From contig CM038467.1 in assembly GCA_021464415.1 (NCBI GenBank), forward strand, positions 49,643,309 to 49,707,308: a DNA stretch of 64,000 bases, in the 5' to 3' direction. Origin of the DNA: Lonicera japonica. Its lineage: Eukaryota > Streptophyta > Magnoliopsida > Dipsacales > Caprifoliaceae. Made by a program: the position numbers and the translations under genes. Position 1 is the stretch's first letter. Every line of letters starts with the position of its first letter. Below, piece by piece: positions 47,845 to 58,721 of this stretch. Under the pieces are notes generated by a model, which made no database searches, was not told the DNA's origin, and worked only from the letters and a program-made list of their open reading frames with translations.

Positions 47845-47920
47845 TGTCGCACGACAATGTCTCCTGGGCCTGGGTTTGTCGCGCGACAATCCCTCCTGGG
47901 CCTGGGTTTGTCACGCGACA
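47845..47920. promoter_or_regulatory. Palindrome array in promoter of second antisense gene (3 copies)
   Basis: Sites at 47845 (TGTCGCACGACA), 47877 (TGTCGCGCGACA) and 47909 (TGTCACGCGACA) lie exactly 32 bases apart within a 32-base tandem repeat that includes CTCCTGGGCCTGGGTT. The array ends 26 bases before the TATA box of the gene. This is the same order as in the LTR. Confidence 0.75.
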
Positions 47921-47946
47921 AACAGGCACAGGACCCTCATTTTTGT

Positions 47947-47954
47947 TATAAATA
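47947..47954 (+). promoter_or_regulatory. TATA box of second antisense gene
   Basis: TATAAATA lies 38 bases before the ATG at 47993, which implies a very short 5' untranslated region. Confidence 0.65.
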
Positions 47955-47992
47955 CACCCATCTTCCTTCCTTCATCCCCAGACCTTTCCAAA

Positions 47993-49249
47993 ATGTCTTC
48001 TTATCGTGCAAACTCTGATTTTTCTTATGTTGAAGCTCGAGATGCTTTGATATCTTCTGAAAATGGCTTGAACTTTGGTGCATTCAGTCCTCTAGCGGGC
48101 TGGTGCCATCGCCCTATAGATGTTTCCTTTTTGCTGGGCGCTTTGCATTTTTGGAGCCCTGCGGATCATCTTTTCCGCTTTGGTCTTGACGAGCTCTGCC
48201 CGACTTATGAGGAGTTTTCCTGGCTGTTACGTTCTGACGTTCGTCTCCCGATGGCAGTTCCCATAGAAGAAATCGGTCCTCGAGATATGCTGATTGCTCT
48301 GTTAGCCATTCCCCAAGCAGCCTGTGATGGTTTTATTTCTGACGGACTCCTTGACCTCCATAAAATGGTGAGGTTCTTTCATCATTACGAAGATAGGGCC
48401 TCTTACAGTGTGGGGCGTACTGCGGCGGCCTTAATCTGCCTTGTCTCTGATATGTTACTGGTGACGGGTTCCTCCCGTGTTGATCCGACTATTCTGAGTT
48501 TGATCTATCATGCTAGAAATGGAGAGTCCATAGTGCCTATCGTTCTTGCAGAGACTTTGAATGGCCTGGATGATATTCAAAGGGGGGCTTCACCCTTCTT
48601 CAGGGGAAGTCCGCGCTTGCTATACATGTGGTTGTTGGAGCGTTTTCGATCGGTGGGCTTCAACGGGGTTCGGCTCGACAATCCGACTCATTTCTTCCAT
48701 CGTCCTCTCTTTGGTGCTTTAACCATGTCTTCCTCTGATTGGACAGTGTGGTTTTCAGAGAACTTTCGTGCCATACGGTGGAATATCCCTTGGTGGAAGC
48801 TGAGGGCGATGGTGCTCAGTACCGGGGGACAGAATTATGTTCGGCTCCGTGGGCTCTGGTTCACCTCTTTTTATCTCCCAGGACGTCTTCTTCGGCAGTT
48901 CAATGTTTCTCAGGATATTCCTCTTGGCCTGAACAACTTCTCCTTTGAGTCCAAATTTGTGACCCAGCATGTCTCTTTATCAGTAGAAAGGATGTGGCGT
49001 GCTCGGCTGACTCGGCAGTTCAACTATGCTCGTTTCGGTATTCCCAGGCCCCTCCGGGCTGACATTATCCGCTCTTGCTGGCAATCTCTAGAAGGAGAGC
49101 TGATTGATGATCCCTTTCAAATGGAGTGGTTCCGATTCATGGATTCTGAGCCTTCAGAGAATAACATTGTCTTTGCGTACCAGATTCTGGATGAGGCTCG
49201 AATTGATTTGGCCACTGAGGACCCAGTGTGGCCAACCCCTAGGGATTAG
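47993..49249 (+). CDS. Retroelement-associated PMD/DUF7745-like protein, antisense passenger
   Basis: Intact single-exon gene of 418 codons. I chose the Met at 47993 because it follows a TATA box and the palindrome array; the longer frame from 47876 would start inside the array. The protein has no signal peptide, membrane segment or catalytic motif that I recognise. Features include FRFGLDELCPTYEEFSWLL (about residue 60), typical of a plant protein family found mainly in and near retrotransposons (DUF7745/PMD-like). Two central hydrophobic helices (AALICLVSDMLLVTG) and a basic, aromatic-rich C-terminal half (RMWRARLTRQFNYARFG) follow. It lies antisense to the element's own transcript, and its 3' end abuts the truncated pol gene tail to tail. 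Its open frame contrasts with the broken gag and pol. Function is unknown. Confidence 0.75.
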   Translation: MSSYRANSDFSYVEARDALISSENGLNFGAFSPLAGWCHRPIDVSFLLGALHFWSPADHLFRFGLDELCPTYEEFSWLLRSDVRLPMAVPIEEIGPRDMLIALLAIPQAACDGFISDGLLDLHKMVRFFHHYEDRASYSVGRTAAALICLVSDMLLVTGSSRVDPTILSLIYHARNGESIVPIVLAETLNGLDDIQRGASPFFRGSPRLLYMWLLERFRSVGFNGVRLDNPTHFFHRPLFGALTMSSSDWTVWFSENFRAIRWNIPWWKLRAMVLSTGGQNYVRLRGLWFTSFYLPGRLLRQFNVSQDIPLGLNNFSFESKFVTQHVSLSVERMWRARLTRQFNYARFGIPRPLRADIIRSCWQSLEGELIDDPFQMEWFRFMDSEPSENNIVFAYQILDEARIDLATEDPVWPTPRD

Positions 49250-52200
49250 TTTCTTCTTTGTATGCTGTATTTCCTTTGTAACTTTTGGTGTTCTGAACCA
49301 CCTTTTAATAATATACGAATGACTGAGTTGTCTGAGATGATCTCGTGTGCGACCCCATACCGGCAGATGATGTTCTGTCGGATGAATCGGGCAACATTTC
49401 TGGCGTCAAGGGTTTGGAAAGACTCGGCTTCTACCCATTTGGTGAAGTAGTCAATGGCCACCAATATGAATTCATGGCCGTTGCTGGCTTTGGGTGAGAT
49501 CTTTCCGATGATGTCGATTCCCCTGGTTGCGAAAGGCCAGGGAGCGGTCATGTTGTACAACTCTTTCGGAGGGAGTTTCTGAGATTTGGCATAGATTTGG
49601 CACTTGTGACAACGGCGTATATGATCAACACAGTCGTTCTGCAGGGTAGACCAGTAATAACCTTGTCTGATGATCTTGCGGGCAAGGGTATGACCGCTCA
49701 TATGAGGTCCACAATCACCCCCATGTATCTGATCCATCACCTTGACAGATTCTTCCTCGGTGAGACATTGGAGATGAGTACGGTCGTAGTTCCTTTTATA
49801 CAGCTTTCCGGCACAAAGTATGAACCTCGATGCTAACCTCCTGAGCGTGACCCGCGTTCTCTTATCTGTTTGCTCGGGATACCGATGATTTTTTAGTAGA
49901 TTCCAGATGTCATAAAACCAAGTGGTTGAATCCCCATTTTCTTTATTCTCTACCTCAAGGGCCATGCAGTGTGCAGGTCCAGATATTTTTTGTACTGTAA
50001 GAGTAATTTCTTCCATCCCCTCCGGGATATCGATCATGGATGCCAGAGTTGCTAGGGCGTCAGCAAAACTATTTTGTGACCTGGGGACATAGTAAAACTC
50101 CAAATGTTCAAATTTTCCTGCTACATCTTCTAACCGGGCAAGGTAAGGGACTAACTTCTCATCTCTAATCTTCCATTCCTTCAAAACTTGGTGAACCACT
50201 AATGCCGAATCTCCGTATACTTGTATTCTCTTTATACCCCTTTGGAGCGCGATCTCTAGTCCGATTATACAGGCTTCATACTCGGCCATATTGTTGGTGC
50301 AGCAGAAGTCTAGACGATATGATACCGGGGAGTGAGTTTGGTCTGGAGAGACCAACAGGATACCTATCCCGTTTCCATTTCGGTTGGCGGCCACGTCAAA
50401 GTACAATTTCCAGTTTTCATCGATCTCGACATTCATGATGGTTTCGTCCGGGAATTCAGCTTCCTCTAGCATATCCCCCAGTATCGGATTATGGGCCAGG
50501 TAATCAGCTATGATCTTGCCTTTGACTGCCTTCTGGGTCATGTAGGTGATGTCAAATTTGGAGAGTAGGAATAGCCATTTTGCCATGCGGTTTAAGAGAG
50601 CCGGTTTCTCGAAGAGATATTTCAATGGATCAATCCGTGATGCCAGGATGACTGGGAAAGCCAGCATGTAATGCCGTAATTTCTGTGTTACCCAGACGAG
50701 AGCGGTGCATGATTTCTCCAACTGCGTATAGTTTACCTCAAACGGGGATAACTTCTTACTGACGTAGTAGATGGCTTGCTCTTTCCGTGTATCGGTCAGG
50801 TGTTGGGCCAGCATGGCCCCTGCAGCCAAATTAATGATGGTTAGGTATAGAATTAGCGGCAGTCCGGTCTGTGGTGGGGCTAACACTGGGGGCTTGGAGA
50901 GGTAATCCTTGATTTTGTCAAAAGCCTCTTGGCATTGATCGTCCCATTCTCCTGGTGAAGACTTCCTCAGGAGTTTGAAGATGGGTTCGTAAGTTTGAGT
51001 GAGCTGAGAGATAAACCTGCTGATGTACTGCAGATTTCCCAAAAATCCCCGGATTTCTTTCTCGGTACGAGGCTCGGGCATGTCTCGGATAGCTTGAACT
51101 TTGGCAGGGTCCACCTCGATTCCCTTCTTACTGACGATATATCCCAGGAGTTTTCCTTTGGTTACCCCGAACACACATTTCTGCGGATTGAGTCTCATTT
51201 GATACTGGCGGAGGCGGTCAAAGAAAGCTCGCAAAGCTGATACATGGCCTTCCCTCTCCTTTGACTTGATTATCATGTCGTCCACATACACCTCTACTTC
51301 TTTGTGAATCATGTCATGGAAGATAGCTGTAGCTGCCCTCTGATATGTTGCCCCGGCATTCTTCAGCCCAAATGGCATAACGGTGTAGCAGTATGTTCCC
51401 CACGGTGTGATGAATGCTGTTTTCTCCTGGTGATCTAGGTGCATCTTGATCTGATTATACCCGGAGAAGCCATTTACAAATGACTTTAAGGCATGGTTGG
51501 CGATATTATCTACTATCAAATCAATATTGGGTAATGGGAAATCGTCTTTCGGACAGGCCTTGTTAAGATCCCGGTAATCCACACACATGCGGACCTTCCC
51601 ATTTGCCTTTGGAACAGGCACGATGTTGGCTAACCATGAAGGGTACTCGATCACCTGCAAGAACCCCACACTCAGTTGTTTCATCACATCTTCTTTTACT
51701 TTCAGGGACCATTCTGGCGTAAGTTTTCTCAACTTCTGTTTGACGGGCCTAAATTCCGGTTTGGTGTGTATCTCGTGCATGACTATCTGGCTGTTCAAAC
51801 CTGGCATATCTGCATAGGACCAGCCGAAGATATCCACGTACTCATTTAGAGTTTATGTGAATTCTTCTCTTTCTGTTCCACTTAGACTTGCCCCAATACG
51901 GACCTCTTTTCTTTCTTCTTCTGTCCCGAGGTTAATCATAAGAGTGTCCCCTTCCTCAATCTGTATACGCTGCTCCTCCTGTTCGGGGTGTTCATTTAGT
52001 TTCTCTAACTCCATATAAGCAATTACAGAATTAAAATCAACAGGGTAACACAAAACAGATTCTTCTTCATTGATGATGGTGCTTACAGGTACAAGTTTAA
52101 AAAGTAAATCTAGGAGTGACTTCTCCTTAGCCCTACCCTCGCTCTTATCTCTCACCCTTACAATTTCGCTCTTTCCCCCTTTGTAATTTGGATCAGTGCG

Positions 52201-53070
52201 TATCAAGTGTACAGGGTCGTATCTCGTTTCCTCATCCCCTAGAGCCATGATGTCAAAGAGACCTCCGATCATTTCTTCCTTTTCATCTTTTTCGTCTCCA
52301 TTCTCTTCCCTCGGCCCGATTGTTAACTTGGTAGAGAAGCTGTGTGTGATGTTTTCCTTGATATAGAGGTCCTCTTCATAGAAGATTTCCTATCCTGGAA
52401 GGTTTTCTCCGTCGCCGTTTCTCCATGGCTCCTGAAAGCCGCAAAAGGGGAAGTCCTCTCCTTATTTGACGAAAAAACCATTTAAAGAGCTAAAACTCGG
52501 ATATTGATGCCCTCGACCCCTTTTCTCTCAATCGTCTTCTTTAGTGTGCTAGTACCCCAAGCCTTCTCTTTCGTACCTCATTACTGGTTCCAAGGCTTGG
52601 AGTAACCCTGGCTGCCCCATTCCCAGACTGGCTCCAGGTAAATATTTCATCATTCTCAGTATATTCGTGATCTTGGTGCTGAGACCAGAGATGTTGTCAG
52701 GGGGTAGATACTCGATTCTCTGGGTGGTGAGAGTTTGTACTTGAGGTTCATAAGAAAAGCCTCCCAATTGTATGCTCTGGATCCCGATGCCTAATACAGG
52801 TAACTCCAGATCCGCCAAGGTCCTCTCAGGATCTCCTTGGATGGTGATTATATTTCCCTCGAACGGTATCTTGATTTTCTGGTGTAAGGAGGAGGGGAGT
52901 GCTCCTATGTCGTGTAGCTATGCTCTTCCCAACAAGAGGTTAAAACTGGAGGGAATGTCTATGATTTGAAAGTCGGCCGGAAAGCTTCCGGGACCGACCA
53001 TGAGATCAAGCTTTAGGGAACCCAGAACGGCCCTTCTGGTATTGTCATAGGCCCTGACAGTCACAGCTGA
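49246..53070 (-). pseudogene. pol: Tat-lineage Pol (RT, two RNase H, truncated integrase)
   Basis: From 51837 down, an open 863-codon piece holds RT (CVDYRDLNKACPKDDFPLP; YVDD at about residue 184), a first RNase H (about 300-430), an archaeal-type second RNase H (LYFDVAANRNGNGIG, about 475-600) and integrase. Integrase has its HHCC zinc region (about 700-740) and the first Asp (RGIDIIG, about 773). The frame reaches the second Asp (EIISDNS, about 832), then leaves the family and ends 28 residues later, so the catalytic Glu and C-terminal domain are missing. Upstream, in the same frame, nonsense codons lie at 52918, 52549, 52528, 52462, 52390 and 51853, all between protease and RT. The pol frame connects to gag by a frameshift near 53070. 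RT to integrase is therefore open, but the polyprotein is not. Confidence 0.85.
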
Positions 53071-55588
53071 CGGGGAGAGCTCTGAATCCAAGATACTTAG
53101 ACATCTGGCTGTCTTCAGGGGGGCAGACGTTTATGGTTGACTCGTTGTCGATGAGGAATTGCGGCAGGATTTTTCCTCGGGTTCGGACGGTGATATGGAG
53201 GGCCAGGCTGTGTTTCCTCCCCAATGGAGATAAGTCCTCATCTGAAAATGACAGACTTTTTTGGACTGTAAGTGACCCGATCATGTTTGGCAGTTGTTCG
53301 GGTGTGGAGTCTGGTGATATCACGGCCTCGTCTAGAAGCTTGATGAAGGCGGTCCTGTGGGGTTTGGAGGCAACCAAGAGGCCCCAAATAGTAATGTGTG
53401 CCTGAGTTTTCTTCAACTGCTCAAGTACTCGATTTTCTCCTGTTTCCTTAGGAGGTGGTGATTTATCGGCATTCGTCGGCGGTGGCTGGTATACCCTTCC
53501 TAAACGGGTGATTTGTTGGATCCAAAGGGATGCGGGGTCTGATCCCTCTGAAGTTTCTGATGACTTCGGCTCTGTCGACCAACTGAAAGTCCCAGGGGAG
53601 GTTTCTGTCATATAGATTGTCTCCCTGGGGGGGCTTTGGGATTTCCATGGGTGTTTTTTCTTATCTTGGGTCCATCCTATCCCAGATTTTCCGGGATTGG
53701 TTTTGATTGTAAGTGGCTGTGAGATCCCCTGATTTGCCTTTCTTAAAACCTGCCCGGGTAAGAAGTTCATTTTGGCCATCCATTGATCAATTATTGGATT
53801 GAGGCCTGGGGCAACTTGAGCCTTTGCTGGCAGTACAACGGGTGCCCTGTAGGTTGGGTCATCTCGAATGAGTCCCACGGGATCAAAGCCTTCTTCATTA
53901 GTGGTCAAGGCATTAATCCCCGCTGGTGGAGCGTGGTTAGGAAGGGGATTCTTGGTAACATTGGGCCCGCCGGGTGCGGGGATAGTTCTGGCTTCAATCA
54001 AGTCTTGAATACGATGGCGAAGGGCCCAACAACGCTCCGTGTCATGGCCTGCAGCCTGATGGTACGTACAATTCTCATTCATTCTCCAGGTGCTGGGAAT
54101 GGGGTTTGGTGGGGGGCGCGGGTTGAGTGGAGTGATTAGTCCGGCATTTCGGAGCATTTCCAGACTTTTGACCAAGGTAGTGGGAAGGGTGTAGAAGTCC
54201 CTCCTTTTCTTAACCTCGGTGCTCGAAGAGTCTCCTTGTGAGGGCCAACTCATCGGAGGTGTTTGGTGTGACTGCCGAAATGGGTTTTGTTGATAGGGGT
54301 ATAAGCTTAGTTGGTTTACGGCTGGAGTGACTGTCTTCTTCCCGGCATATGAAGCTTTCCTGGTATCGGCCTCTACCTTCTTGGCCAATTCTTCCTTTAC
54401 TTGTGACCCCATACTCAACAGGGCTCTGAAGTGTGGGAATACATGCTTTCCTATGCAATTCATTACAGCTGGAGTAAAATTCTTCTGTATGATTTCCAAC
54501 TGCTCTTCTTCATCGGGTCGTTTGGACATTTGGGAGGCCATCTCTCTCCAGCGGGTGAAAAAGTCGCTGAAGCTCTCTTTCTCGCCCTGCTTGGCCATTT
54601 CCAGGTGTTTACGGGTAATTTCCAAATCTTCGTTGGACCCGTATTTAGCCATAAATTCCTTGACGATATCTCCCCAAGTCTGCATGTAATGCCTTTCCAA
54701 ACCAAAAAACCATCTCAGGGTGGCCCCCGTGAGAGTCATGTGAAAGGCCTGTGCTAATTCTGGCTCTCCACAACTGGATACTTGCATGGATCTGATGTAG
54801 GATTGTAGAGGGGTTTTAAGGGGCGTGGTTCCAGTGAACTTGGTGATGGAAGGGAGTTTGAATCCCTGTGGTAATCTTGCTTCTGGGTAGAGGGAGAAGG
54901 CGTTCATATTTGTGATCTCGTCTGCTCCCTTTATTAGAGACACCCCTTTCTGCAGGACCCTCATCTGCTCTTTCAGCTTCTTCGTTTCCTCACTTTCTCT
55001 TGACACCTCGTCGGGCTGTTCCCGTGCTATTACCGATTCTGCATACACTGCCCGGAGTCGGTTGATGTCTGGGTACTCATTAGGGAAGGCTACTGGGGCC
55101 GGTGGTTGAATGGGTCTTGCGGGAACTTGTGGCCATGGTTGGTATTGGGGGTCAAAGCCGGGTTGTACTTGGGGTTGGGGCCAAACTATAGGTGGCTCTT
55201 GCTGTTGGTATGTGGGGCCTGAATCCGGGGCCCATTGGTTCTGATTGTTGGGGTCAGTTTGAACGGGACCAGCTACGATATGGCCCGTTTGTGATGGATT
55301 GGTTCCTTGGACTGGGGGGAGTACTTGGGAAGACTACCCTTGATTCTGATCTCGATTCGGTGGTAGTCTCTCAAACCCTGGTGGTGCAGTTCGTTCGGCT
55401 GATAACTCTTCTACTCGAATCCGGGTGTTTTGTTGCTCGCTTGTGAGGCTTGCTAAATTCATGCTGACGGTCATCAGCAAACGGTGCATCTCGGCTAAAG
55501 TTGGTTGAACTACAGACGCCTCGGCTAGGCTCTGATCTGTCTCTTGATTCTCACGTCTATCGGGCATTTCGGGTGTGCTTGGTCTCAC
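53045..55588 (-). pseudogene. gag: Tat-lineage Gag and protease start
   Basis: The reading starts at 55588 (MRPSTPEMPDRREN), meets an in-frame TAG at 55334-55336, then runs in the same frame to 53045. The capsid-like core contains LPSITKFTGTTPLKTPLQSY and the retrotransposon-gag motif TGATLRWFFGLE. A knuckle of the CHHC form, CTYHQAAGHDTERC (about residue 325 of the 667-residue open part), is the usual variant in this group. Near the end the protease segment reads FLIDNESTINVCP, where relatives generally have DNGS, so the active-site Gly is replaced by Glu. A frameshift near 53070 then moves the rest of the protease region into the pol frame. It is clearly degenerate, but most of Gag is open. 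Confidence 0.8.
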
Positions 55589-56300
55589 TAGTCTTCCGGT
55601 ATGATCTCGACCGGCCCAACCTTCCAGAGTGACGTCGCTTTACGGCTGTAGACGAAACCACGTGGCGAAGATGAAGGAAGACTACGATGCGACTCAATTT
55701 TTGCCAAAAGAAACATTAAAAATTGCCGAGAGAAAGGCTCAGATTTTAAAAGGGTGTCGTAAAGTAAGCCGTAAGGTGGTACATCCCCTACGGCTGTTTG
55801 ACAAGTGTTTTAACCGACTCAATCTTATATGCAGCGCATGTGTACGAACGGTTAAGGCTTCAGGCTCCCTCATATTTGGCAAGACCTTGCGATATACCCC
55901 AAGGGCGGGTACGTGCAAGAGCCTTTTGATATACTTCCCGGGTACGTGAGTGTTCTCGTCACTCGATATACCTCGGGGGCGTACTTGGCCAAGGAGAGTG
56001 GAAGTAAATGCTTTCGGTTTATGTTGGCCCAAGCAAGCCAACTCCCTACTTACTTATAATACTTCCGAGGGTTTGGGGTAATTTCACACTCGTAGAACCA
56101 ATGCATGATTTGTGATAGTGCGTGTAAAGTTCGAAAGGTCGGGTTTACAAATATCATTATCTTTATTACGTATTTTGAAAACTTCAATTTTTAGAAAAAA
56201 GTTTCTTCTCAATCAAAATAACACAAGTAGGAAAAGCAGTAAAGGCTGATATTCAACAGATAAACAAGAGTCCACATATAAGAGCCTAGTTCTCATTTGG
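55589..56300 (-). other. Tat element leader
   Basis: About 0.7 kb between the primer-binding site and gag on the minus strand. The 106-codon plus-strand frame at 55629-55949 and the 100-codon minus-strand frame at 55739-56041 overlap each other and show no domain. Confidence 0.5.
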
Positions 56301-56318
56301 TCCCCAGCAGAGTCGCCA
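56301..56318 (-). other. Tat element primer-binding site
   Basis: The minus strand reads TGGCGACTCTGCTGGGGA, one base from the LTR end. It is an 18-base site of the form used by Tat/Ogre-type elements. I do not assign the tRNA with confidence. Confidence 0.75.
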
Positions 56319-56319
56319 C

Positions 56320-57891
56320 TGTGAGAATCCGCAAATGCGACCCCCGGGTCTCGTCCCCGTTTGGCATGGGCGTCTGAAACGTCGGAAAGGATCCTGTCGT
56401 CCCATTTGCTTGGAGTGTTTTGATAATTCATATCGGGTGTCCCTCTATCCTATTTCTAAGTACAAGAGGGTTCATTCAGAGTCACCAGTACGTTTTACGA
56501 GAAAACAGACGAAAAGGGGTCGTGTAAGAGAAGAGGCTACAGATAAGCCTTTCTTTACACGTTTGTCTACGAAACCAGGATTCTATAGGGTTCGGGAACT
56601 ATATTACGGTTTGGGAAGGTGTTAAGCACCCATTTCGCCTTTTCGGTCTCTAGTGGACTTATATGTTTATTTTATGTTGAAGAACTTGGATGCTTTTACT
56701 AACAATTTATTACTTCTCGAATAAAAAACCCTAATTTTTAGGGAAAGCGGGAAAGGGTATGAAAAGCCTTTGTGTTCCGAGATCCGATGTTTTTATTATT
56801 GAAAGATGTAAATACAAATGGCAAAACCTTTTATTTTGAAAGAGTATCCCATATTATTTCCTCAGATAATGACGGTTTTCTCGTGTTGTGATTACTTTCG
56901 TAAAAAGTTCGGATTTATATCGGGACTAATTTAATATGGAACTAGAACTCTTTGAGGAGAGTTATCAGACACGTCGCAGTCTATAGAGAAGACAGGATAT
57001 GTTGATTTTAATTCCTAGGTAAGTTTTATCAGTCCAGGGTTTTGGAAACAGGATTTATCCGGACGATAATGTCCGGACGATAATGTACTTACTTTTCTGG
57101 TTTTAAAAAAATGGTTTTATCAGGGTCTTTTATTTTGAAAACGATAGACTATTTGTAAATTGAAAATAAGTTTATTCAAATAAAATGTGGACAGAACAAC
57201 AGAAGTAAAACAAGTACACATATATCTAATTTTAAATACTAGAAGGGACTTTCTTTACCTTCCCGACGAGAATAATAATAAGAAAGAAAATATAATACGG
57301 CAGAGGGGTCTCCGATGATAATGATCTTCTCTTTCTTCAGATATTTCCGAGAGATCGATTCCAGAGATGGGACACGTCGAGTGTCGAGAATAGATTCGAT
57401 AATTCTTCAGAAATAAGACGATAATAGAAAATGCTTGATAATAAAATCAGACTAAGGCTCCCAAATTCTCAGATCCAAACTCCCCCTCCTTAAACCCTTG
57501 GGGGTGTTGGCCTATTTATAGTGCTCGGGAGAGAATGTCGCGCGAGATATCTCCCAAAAGGGGAAGTGTCGCGCGACATCTCCATTCACTGTACCTGTTT
57601 GTCGCGCGACATATCTCCTTGTCGCGCGATAAACGGCTGAAGTGATGTGTTCTAACACTGTGATGTGTCAGAAAGTGGTTGATCAGGTGCAGAGGGGTTT
57701 GTCGCACGACATAGGGGTGATTGTCGCGCGACAATGTGATATGTCGTGCGACAATCTCTCTAATAAACATGTTTGTTGGCCGACAAACCCTTCTAGGGTA
57801 GTTTCGGGTGCTAAGTGGGTCCCGAACCCAAAACATCAGTTCTCGAAGGTCGTTAGGGTTCTTGCGGGGGTCACGGATCGGGGTGTCTACA
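56320..57891 (-). repeat. Tat element 5' LTR
   Basis: 1,572 bases with the same termini as the 3' LTR. Relative to it there is a 14-base duplication (GTCCGGACGATAAT, about 57072) and a 22-base loss that removes one palindrome. The minus-strand TATA box is at 57512-57521. Confidence 0.9.
57536..57753. promoter_or_regulatory. Palindrome array in 5' LTR promoter (7 copies)
   Basis: Seven sites close to TGTCGCGCGACA lie between 57536 and 57753, in register with the 3' LTR array, minus one copy. The array is immediately upstream of the minus-strand TATA box that should drive the element's genomic RNA. Confidence 0.75.
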
Positions 57892-58707
57892 ATTACTACT
57901 ATCCAAAGGGTATAAAGGTCAAAAACGACACAACCTTAAATTGATATTCCACATTTTTGTCAATCGATATCTAGATTGAACACAAGATTCGGCAAGTGTC
58001 ATTCTTGTATAGTTCAATCTTTATGTCTTGATCTCTAAGTATAATTAATCTAAAACAAATGACATCTCATTTGTGCATGGCCATGCAAATATTAATCATA
58101 CTTATCAAGGGGCCCAACGATATCTCTCTCATTATATGAGAGTGACAAATCCCATCTTGATCAACCACATACCTCTACATAGTTCATAGTATGCTCGATC
58201 ATCATCATTATAATTACTCGGTCAAGAGCAACGTTTGATAATACCTGACATGCTAATCCCTATGTTGGTAACCATGGCGATCTCAGGTCTGAGGATAATA
58301 CGATATCACAAATGGGGAACATCACTGATGACATTATGTAACACTCCTCGCAGTGTCCCCAAAGCGGGTCGGTCCGATACTTTGTTCCCTAACAAGTATC
58401 AGTATATTCAGCTTGATATCTCCATATCCATGACTTGTGGAACATAGTCGTCAGCTGACTCATACTCTAATCATTGTATCAATGTGATCCTAGGTTATTG
58501 ACACATGATTAGGGACATCTAAACAATATCATTATAACATTACTAGCATCCCACAATCTAGTCACGTACTTGATGAACTAGTATTAATAAATATTATTTA
58601 TAAGAGAATATAAAGTAAAATGAAATAAACTTTATTTATGACAATAAGCATAAGATATCCAAGTACAAATCATAATATATGAATAGTCCTAGGACATATC
58701 TCTTTCA
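57892..58707 (-). repeat. Ty1/copia 3' LTR, proximal part
   Basis: Read on the minus strand, it starts TGAAAGAGATATGTCC at 58707, directly after a polypurine tract, and is interrupted at 57892-57896 (ATTAC) by the Tat element. It resumes at 40808. Confidence 0.75.
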
Positions 58708-58721
58708 GTCTCCCACTTGTA
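58708..58721 (-). other. Copia polypurine tract
   Basis: The minus strand reads ACAAGTGGGAGAC directly before the LTR start. It lies just after the stop codon of the polyprotein. Confidence 0.7.

Larger units (their letters stand above)
40809..57891 (-). mobile_element. Complete Tat-lineage Ty3/gypsy retrotransposon with antisense genes (17.1 kb)
   Basis: The element is bounded by two similar LTRs and by a perfect 5-bp target duplication, ATTAC (40804-40808 and 57892-57896). On the minus strand the order is 5' LTR, PBS, leader, gag, protease, RT, RNase H, second (archaeal-type) RNase H and truncated integrase. The double RNase H places it in the Tat lineage. Between the end of pol and the 3' LTR lie two genes on the opposite strand (43760-47508 and 47993-49249). 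Counting by eye, the LTRs differ at about 45 of some 1,560 aligned positions, mostly transitions, plus two small indels, so the insertion is fairly young. Gag and pol carry nonsense codons and a frameshift, and integrase is incomplete, so it is not autonomous now. Confidence 0.9.

Noticed and set aside
49262..55109. Many plus-strand frames of 60-120 codons opposite gag-pol
   Set aside because: Antisense shadows of the polyprotein; none has its own motifs or promoter.
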